Positions 59,888 to 64,000 of a stretch of 64,000 bases of DNA are shown piece after piece; position 1 is the first letter of the stretch, and the number at the start of each line of letters is the position of its first letter. The translations under genes were made by a program, and so were the position numbers. Origin of the DNA: Bacillota bacterium (GTDB taxonomy: Bacteria; Bacillota; Negativicutes; Sporomusales; UBA7701). Location of the stretch: positions 1-64,000 of the forward strand of contig JAEZJM010000035.1 of the NCBI GenBank assembly GCA_023415775.1, read 5' to 3'. The notes beneath the pieces were generated by a model. The model saw only the letters and a list, made by a program, of their open reading frames with translations. It made no database searches and had not been told where the DNA came from.

Positions 59888-60106
59888 ATGGCCGACGACA
59901 TTTGCGAGGAACTGGTAAAATCGCTTAGGGCGCAGCGCCACGATTTCATCAACCACATCCAGGTCGTCCACGCCCTGCTCCAGCTCGGCCGGACCGAAAA
60001 GGCCCTCGCCTACCTCGACGACCTGGCCAAAGACCCCGAGCTCGTAGCCGGGCCGCTCCGCCAGCACACCAGGCAGCCTGACTGCCCGCGGACCGCAGGC
60101 TTATAA
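59888..60106 (+). CDS. Minimal Spo0B-like alpha-helical domain protein
   Basis: A 72-residue ORF. Residues 12-50 (VKSLRAQRHDFINHIQVVHA ... GRTEKALAYLDDLAKD) match the H-box helical hairpin of Spo0B, including the RHDF(I/M)N motif with the phospho-accepting His. The C-terminal ATPase-like half of Spo0B is missing, and the last 17 residues look random. It stands between rpmA and obg, precisely where spo0B is in Bacillus. GGGAGGT is 7 nt before the ATG. Either a functional mini-phosphotransferase or a remnant. Confidence 0.75.
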   Translation: MADDICEELVKSLRAQRHDFINHIQVVHALLQLGRTEKALAYLDDLAKDPELVAGPLRQHTRQPDCPRTAGL

Positions 60107-60167
60107 AATTACGCCCGCTGGCATATATTACATACAATGCGACGTTTTAAGAAATAAAGGTGATTCG

Positions 60168-61439
60168 ATGTTCATAGACCGGGCAAAAATCCATGTCAAA
60201 GCCGGCGACGGCGGCGACGGCATGTCCAGCTTCCGCCGCGAGAAGTTTGTTCCCAAGGGCGGCCCCAGCGGCGGCGACGGCGGCCGCGGCGGCGATGTCG
60301 TGCTTGTCGTCGACTCCAGCCTCAATACCCTCATCGATTTTCGCTACAAGCGCAAATTCAAGGCCGAATCGGGCGACAAGGGCCAGACCAGCAACATGTT
60401 CGGCCGTCAGGCCGACAACCTCTATATCAAGGTGCCGCCGGGAACGGTGGTGCGCGATGAGGCCAGCGGCGAGGTTCTCGGCGACCTGACCGCCGAGGGC
60501 CAGGAACTGGTGGCCGCCAAAGGCGGACGCGGCGGACGGGGCAACGCCCGCTTCGTGTCCAGCGTCCACCGCGCCCCCACATTCGCCGAGCATGGCGAGC
60601 CGGGCGACGAGCGCGGCCTGCTCCTCGAGCTTAAAGTGCTGGCCGACGTCGGCCTGGTTGGCTACCCCAGCGTCGGCAAATCCAGCCTCCTGGCAAGAGT
60701 ATCCGCCGCTAAACCCGAGATCGCCGCCTACCATTTCACCACCCTCACCCCGGTGCTCGGCGTGGTCAGCGTGCGGGAGGGCCAGAGCTTCGTGCTGGCC
60801 GACATCCCCGGCCTGATCGAGGGCGCCCACGAGGGCAAGGGCCTCGGACACGACTTCCTTCGCCACATCGAAAGGACGCGGATCATAATCCATGTCCTCG
60901 ACGTGTCCGGCCAGGAAGGCCGCGACCCGATCGACGACTACCGCAAGATCAACGGCGAACTCAAGCTGTACAGCGAACGCCTCGCGTCGCGGCCGCAGAT
61001 CGTGGCCGCCAACAAGATGGACCTGCCGGAAGCGCGGGAGAACTACCCGCGGGTAGCCGGGCACATGGCCAAGGAAGGGCGGGAGATATTCCCCGTCTCC
61101 GCCGCCACCGGCGACGGCCTGCCCGCGCTGCTGGACAGAGCTTTTGCCTTGCTGGCCGAATACAAGGACGAGCCTGCCCCGCCTGTCGACACCGTCGTCT
61201 ACACCGCCAAAGCGGAAGAGCCTTTCACCGTCAGGCGCGACGACGACGGCGCCTATGTCGTCGAGGGAAAAGAGATCGAGAAAATCGTCGCCATGACGAA
61301 CTTCGCCAACGACGAAGCCCTTCGCCGGTTCCAGCTTGCCTGGCGGCGGATCGGCATCGAAACCGAGCTCAAGGAGCGGGGCATCAAGGAAGGCGACACC
61401 GTCCGCATCAGGGGTGCGGAGTTCGAATTCAAAGAATAA
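60168..61439 (+). CDS. obgE: GTPase Obg/CgtA
   Basis: A ribosome-assembly and stress GTPase, 423 residues. The Gly-rich Obg fold (GGDGGDGMSSFRREKFVPKG) is followed by the G domain with GYPSVGKSSL, DIPGLIEGAHEGKGLG and NKMDLPEA, and the C-terminal OCT domain (FTVRRDDDGAYVVEG). Complete. Spo0B and Obg being neighbours is the Bacillus arrangement. Confidence 0.97.
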   Translation: MFIDRAKIHVKAGDGGDGMSSFRREKFVPKGGPSGGDGGRGGDVVLVVDSSLNTLIDFRYKRKFKAESGDKGQTSNMFGRQADNLYIKVPPGTVVRDEASGEVLGDLTAEGQELVAAKGGRGGRGNARFVSSVHRAPTFAEHGEPGDERGLLLELKVLADVGLVGYPSVGKSSLLARVSAAKPEIAAYHFTTLTPVLGVVSVREGQSFVLADIPGLIEGAHEGKGLGHDFLRHIERTRIIIHVLDVSGQEGRDPIDDYRKINGELKLYSERLASRPQIVAANKMDLPEARENYPRVAGHMAKEGREIFPVSAATGDGLPALLDRAFALLAEYKDEPAPPVDTVVYTAKAEEPFTVRRDDDGAYVVEGKEIEKIVAMTNFANDEALRRFQLAWRRIGIETELKERGIKEGDTVRIRGAEFEFKE

Positions 61440-61449
61440 TAAGAGAGAC

Positions 61450-61489
61450 CCCGGCTGCTGAAAAACGACGAAGTCTTTCAGCAGCCGGG
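61450..61489 (+). repeat. Perfect 14-bp hairpin between obg and yhbY
   Basis: CCCGGCTGCTGAAA (61450-61463) pairs with TTTCAGCAGCCGGG (61476-61489), loop of 12 nt. No T-run follows. Part of the arm (GGCTGCTGAAA) recalls short motifs in the gaps at 16250 and 58750. Confidence 0.65.
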
Positions 61490-61510
61490 AACGAGAGGCG
61501 CGGTGAGCTC

Positions 61511-62380
61511 ATGCTGACCAACAAAGAAAAACGCTACCTCAAGGCGCTCGGCGCAAAGCTGGAGCCGGTGGTGCAGATCGGCAAGGCCGGCGTCGTGCCT
61601 TCGGTGGTAGCGGGCGCGGCCGGCGTCATCGCCGGGCGGGAGCTTATCAAGGCGCGGGTGCTCAAAAACAGCCCCGCGGAGCCGGCGGACGCCATCGCCC
61701 AGCTCGCCGAAGGCGTGGGGGCCGAACTCGTGCAGGTAATCGGCCGCAACGGCCTGCTGTTCAAGCGCAACGCCGAAAAACCGAAGATCGAGTTTCCCGC
61801 AGCCGGCGCAGCCGCGCCGGGCGTCAAAACCGCCCCGCCGCCGGCAGAGCGGCCGGCGAAACCTAAGCCGCGGGGCGCGGCCAAACCGGCCGCCGCAAGA
61901 GCCTTCGCGCCAAAACCGCGCGGTGCGGTAGCGCCCGCCGGTGAACGGGCCTTCGCGCCAAAACCGCGCGGTGCGGCAGCGCCCGCCGGGGAACGAGCCT
62001 TCGGTCCAAAACCGCGCGCCACGGCAGCGCCTGCCGGGGAACGGGCTTTCGGAGCAAAACCGCGCGCCACAGGCAAACCGGCAGCGGAAAAAGCCTTCGG
62101 ACCGAAGCCGCGGGGTGCGGGCAAACCGGTACCGGGGCTGAAAAAAGACGGGAGAGAGAACTATGCTTACCAGGCAGAGCCTGGGAGAGGCCAAGCGGAT
62201 CGTCGTCAAAGTGGGCTCAAGTACGTTGACCCACAGCACCGGCAAGCTCAATCTGCAGGGAATCGAAAAGCTGGTGCGGGAACTGTCCGATCTGGCAAAC
62301 CAGGGCAGACAAATACTGCTGGTCACGTCCGGCGCAGTGGTAGCGGGCATGGACCGGCTGGGACTAAAAGAAAAACCTAA
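61511..62380 (+). CDS. YhbY/CRS1-type RNA-binding protein with a repeat tail
   Basis: 289 residues. Residues 1-90 are a YhbY domain (LTNKEKRYLKALGAKLEPVV ... QVIGRNGLLFKR), a KH-like fold of ribosome-associated RNA-binding proteins, normally about 95-100 residues alone. It is followed by an Ala/Pro/Lys/Arg-rich linker, five tandem 16-residue repeats (residues 130-209) and 72 residues that are read in another frame through the start of proB. GAGCTC precedes the ATG. The domain assignment is firm; the true stop is doubtful because a one-base indel near the A-run at 62142-62147 would end the ORF early. Confidence 0.8.
   Translation: MLTNKEKRYLKALGAKLEPVVQIGKAGVVPSVVAGAAGVIAGRELIKARVLKNSPAEPADAIAQLAEGVGAELVQVIGRNGLLFKRNAEKPKIEFPAAGAAAPGVKTAPPPAERPAKPKPRGAAKPAAARAFAPKPRGAVAPAGERAFAPKPRGAAAPAGERAFGPKPRATAAPAGERAFGAKPRATGKPAAEKAFGPKPRGAGKPVPGLKKDGRENYAYQAEPGRGQADRRQSGLKYVDPQHRQAQSAGNRKAGAGTVRSGKPGQTNTAGHVRRSGSGHGPAGTKRKT
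61898..62137 (+). repeat. Five tandem 48-nt repeats inside yhbY
   Basis: Each unit codes 16 residues of the form R-A-F-x-P-K-P-R-(G/A)-(A/T)-x-x-P-A-x-E. Units begin at residues 130, 146, 162, 178 and 194. Units one and two are the closest; the fourth and fifth diverge (KP and K variants). Recent slippage or duplication is likely. The basic, Pro-rich product would suit RNA binding. Confidence 0.85.
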
Positions 62381-63287
62381 GACCATCCCGGAGAAACAGG
62401 CTGCTGCGGCCGTGGGCCAGGGCATCCTCATGCATACCTACGAAAAACTGTTCGGCGAGTACGGCCAGGTTGTCGCCCAGGTCCTGCTGACGAGGGAGGA
62501 CTCGGTCAACCGCAGCCGCTACGCCAACTCCCGCAACACCCTCATGACGCTGCTGTCGATGGGGGTCGTGCCGGTTATCAACGAGAATGACGCCGTCGCC
62601 ATCGACGAGCTGAAGATCGGCGACAACGATACCCTCTCGGCCATGGTGGCCAGCATCGTCGAGGCCGACCTGCTCATCATCCTGTCCGACATCGAGGGCC
62701 TCTACACCGCCAACCCCCAGACCGACCCGGCGGCGACGCTCATCCCCGAAGTCGCCGACATCACCCCGGCGCTCGAAGCCCTGGCCGGCGGCCCCGGCAC
62801 CGACAAGGGCACCGGCGGCATGTACACCAAGATCCAGGCCGCCAGGATCGCCGTCAACACCGGGGTCGTCATGGTCATCGCCTCCGGGGCGCGCGGCGGG
62901 GTGGTGCGGGAGATACTGAGCGGCGCGCCTGTCGGCACCATCTTCCTGCCGAAGGTCAACCGCCTGCAAGTCCGCAAGCGCTGGCTGGCGTTCGGGGCCC
63001 GCATCCGCGGCGCGGTCACGGTCGATGCGGGCTGCGAGCAGGCCATCCTGCGGGGCGCGAGCCTCCTGGCCGCCGGCATCACGGCGGTCGACGGCGGCTT
63101 CGAGCACGGCAACACCATCCGCATCCTCACCGCCGGAGGGCGCGAGATCGCCCGCGGCATAGCCAACTACAACGCGGCCGACACCCGCCGGATAATGGGC
63201 GCCCATACAAACGAGATCGCCGAGCTACTGGGCGGCAAGCCCTACGACGAGGTCATCCACCGCGACAACATGGTTTTGCTTGTCTGA
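62163..63287 (+). CDS. proB: Glutamate 5-kinase
   Basis: The first step of proline synthesis, 374 residues. The amino-acid-kinase domain shows IVVKVGSSTLTH, INENDAVAIDELKIGDNDTLSA and GTGGMYTKIQAA; a C-terminal PUA domain (RGASLLAAGITAVDGGFEHG) is present. GGGAGAG precedes the ATG. Its first 72 codons are overlapped by the yhbY frame. proA follows. Confidence 0.96.
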   Translation: MLTRQSLGEAKRIVVKVGSSTLTHSTGKLNLQGIEKLVRELSDLANQGRQILLVTSGAVVAGMDRLGLKEKPKTIPEKQAAAAVGQGILMHTYEKLFGEYGQVVAQVLLTREDSVNRSRYANSRNTLMTLLSMGVVPVINENDAVAIDELKIGDNDTLSAMVASIVEADLLIILSDIEGLYTANPQTDPAATLIPEVADITPALEALAGGPGTDKGTGGMYTKIQAARIAVNTGVVMVIASGARGGVVREILSGAPVGTIFLPKVNRLQVRKRWLAFGARIRGAVTVDAGCEQAILRGASLLAAGITAVDGGFEHGNTIRILTAGGREIARGIANYNAADTRRIMGAHTNEIAELLGGKPYDEVIHRDNMVLLV

Positions 63288-63300
63288 GGAGGGATTTTAC

Positions 63301-64000
63301 ATGGATTATCTGGCCGAACTGAAAGAGAAGGGCGCAATCGCCAAAAAAGCGGCCGCCAAGATGGCGATAACGCCGGCGACGGTCAAGAACAAAGCGCTGT
63401 TCGCCATGGCCGACGGCCTAGAGGCGGGCGCGGAGGCCATCCTGGCCGCCAACGCCGAAGATATGGCCGCCGGGCGCGCCAAGGGCATGTCCGCCGCCCT
63501 GCTCGACCGCTTAGCGCTCACAAAGGCGAGGATCGCCGACATGGCCGCTGGCCTTAGGCAGCTCGCCGCCCTACCCGACCCCGTCGGCGAGACCATCGAA
63601 GGCTGGCAGCGGCCCAACGGCCTTGCCATCGCCAAAGTTAGGGTGCCGCTCGGGGTCATCGGCATCATCTACGAAGCCCGTCCCAACGTCACCGCCGACG
63701 CCGCCGGCCTCTGCCTGAAAGCCGGCAACGCCGTCATCCTGCGCGGCGGCTCGGAAGCCATCAACTCCAACCTGGCGGTGGCCGGCATCCTGTCCGCCGC
63801 GGCCGAAGCCGCCGGAGCGCCGGCCGGGACCATCCAGCTCATCGCCACCACCGACCGCGCGGCGGTCAACGCCATGCTCAAGCTCAACGAATACATCGAC
63901 GTCATCATCCCCCGCGGCGGGGCCGGCCTCATCCAGACGGTGGTCGAAAACAGCACCGTGCCTGTCATCGAGACCGGCATCGGCGTCTGCCACGTCTTCG
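63301..64000 (+). CDS. proA: Glutamate-5-semialdehyde dehydrogenase (gamma-glutamyl phosphate reductase), cut by the window end
   Basis: The second step of proline synthesis, NADPH-dependent reduction of glutamyl phosphate. The 233 codons present run from MDYLAELKEKGAIAKKAAAK through PLGVIGIIYEARPNVTADA and ILRGGSEAINSN to GIGVCHVF, where the Cys is the catalytic nucleophile. The family is about 415 residues, so nearly half lies beyond the end. GAGGAGGG is 6 nt before the ATG; 13 nt separate it from proB. Confidence 0.96.
   Translation, partial: MDYLAELKEKGAIAKKAAAKMAITPATVKNKALFAMADGLEAGAEAILAANAEDMAAGRAKGMSAALLDRLALTKARIADMAAGLRQLAALPDPVGETIEGWQRPNGLAIAKVRVPLGVIGIIYEARPNVTADAAGLCLKAGNAVILRGGSEAINSNLAVAGILSAAAEAAGAPAGTIQLIATTDRAAVNAMLKLNEYIDVIIPRGGAGLIQTVVENSTVPVIETGIGVCHVF

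Noticed and set aside
1..64000. tRNA genes, rRNA, CRISPR arrays, transposases, integrases or phage genes
   Set aside because: None seen by eye on either strand; a tRNAscan or CRISPR finder run would be needed to exclude them fully.

Overview
This 64 kb window has a high-GC chromosomal backbone, looks gapless, and shows no mobile elements, tRNA, rRNA or CRISPR. It most likely comes from an anaerobic, endospore-forming, diderm Firmicute of the Sporomusaceae type (Negativicutes). That is an inference. It rests on a Bacillus/Clostridium-like sporulation and cell-shape gene order (mreBCD, minCDE, SpoIVFA/SpoIVFB-like, rplU-prp-rpmA, a Spo0B-like ORF, obg), an L27 with a Prp-cleaved leader, an O-antigen-ligase-type protein, and anaerobic energy metabolism (selenocysteine formate dehydrogenase, HydABC-type [FeFe] hydrogenase, Rnf, biotin-dependent Na+-pumping decarboxylase).

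Layout. (1) 1-1874, minus strand: N-terminal two thirds of an NAD-linked formate dehydrogenase alpha subunit with an in-frame UGA read as selenocysteine and a SECIS-like hairpin just after it. (2) 1975-7653: valS behind a T-box leader, folC, and an O-antigen-ligase-family membrane protein. (3) 7841-16116: a ten-gene hydrogenase operon. The catalytic subunits (NuoE-, NuoF- and HydA-like) are interleaved with signalling-type genes: two DRTGG paralogues, two kinase-type ATPases, a PHP protein and a sensor-type H-cluster protein. rex follows, and Rex-box-like sites lie before both the operon and rex. (4) 17625-29791: a succinate-to-propionate island holding CoA-transferase, two-part methylmalonyl-CoA mutase, MeaB, epimerase, a sodium-pump methylmalonyl-CoA decarboxylase whose delta/gamma-type subunit is split in two, and two tandem MatC-like dicarboxylate permeases. 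(5) 29893-36222: an unknown membrane protein and the rnf operon (RseC-like, C, D, G, E, A, B). (6) 36377-41005: a cysteine-rich repeat protein, a minus-strand ABC exporter/aldo-keto reductase operon, a NusG-II/Gx transporter pair and a DUF4321 protein. (7) 41042-46668: maf, radC, mreBCD, mrdA. (8) 46726-48729, minus strand: a molybdopterin oxidoreductase. (9) 48942-64000: KTSC protein, minCDE, rodA, DUF3795, SpoIVFA/B-like pair, two radical-SAM-linked proteins, RNase G/E, rplU-prp-rpmA, Spo0B-like ORF, obg, yhbY with a repeat tail, proB and partial proA.

How it fits together. Succinate would be activated by CoA transfer, rearranged by the B12 mutase, epimerised and decarboxylated to propionyl-CoA while Na+ is pumped out. 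Rnf couples ferredoxin and NAD to an ion gradient. The trimeric hydrogenase and the formate dehydrogenase balance NADH and ferredoxin against H2 and formate, and Rex would report the NADH/NAD+ ratio. The most unusual block is the signalling set embedded in the hydrogenase operon. Smaller points of interest are the split decarboxylase subunit, a structured leader with a terminator before the CoA-transferase gene, large intercistronic hairpins, a minimal Spo0B-like ORF, and a yhbY repeat tail that runs 218 nt into proB in another frame.
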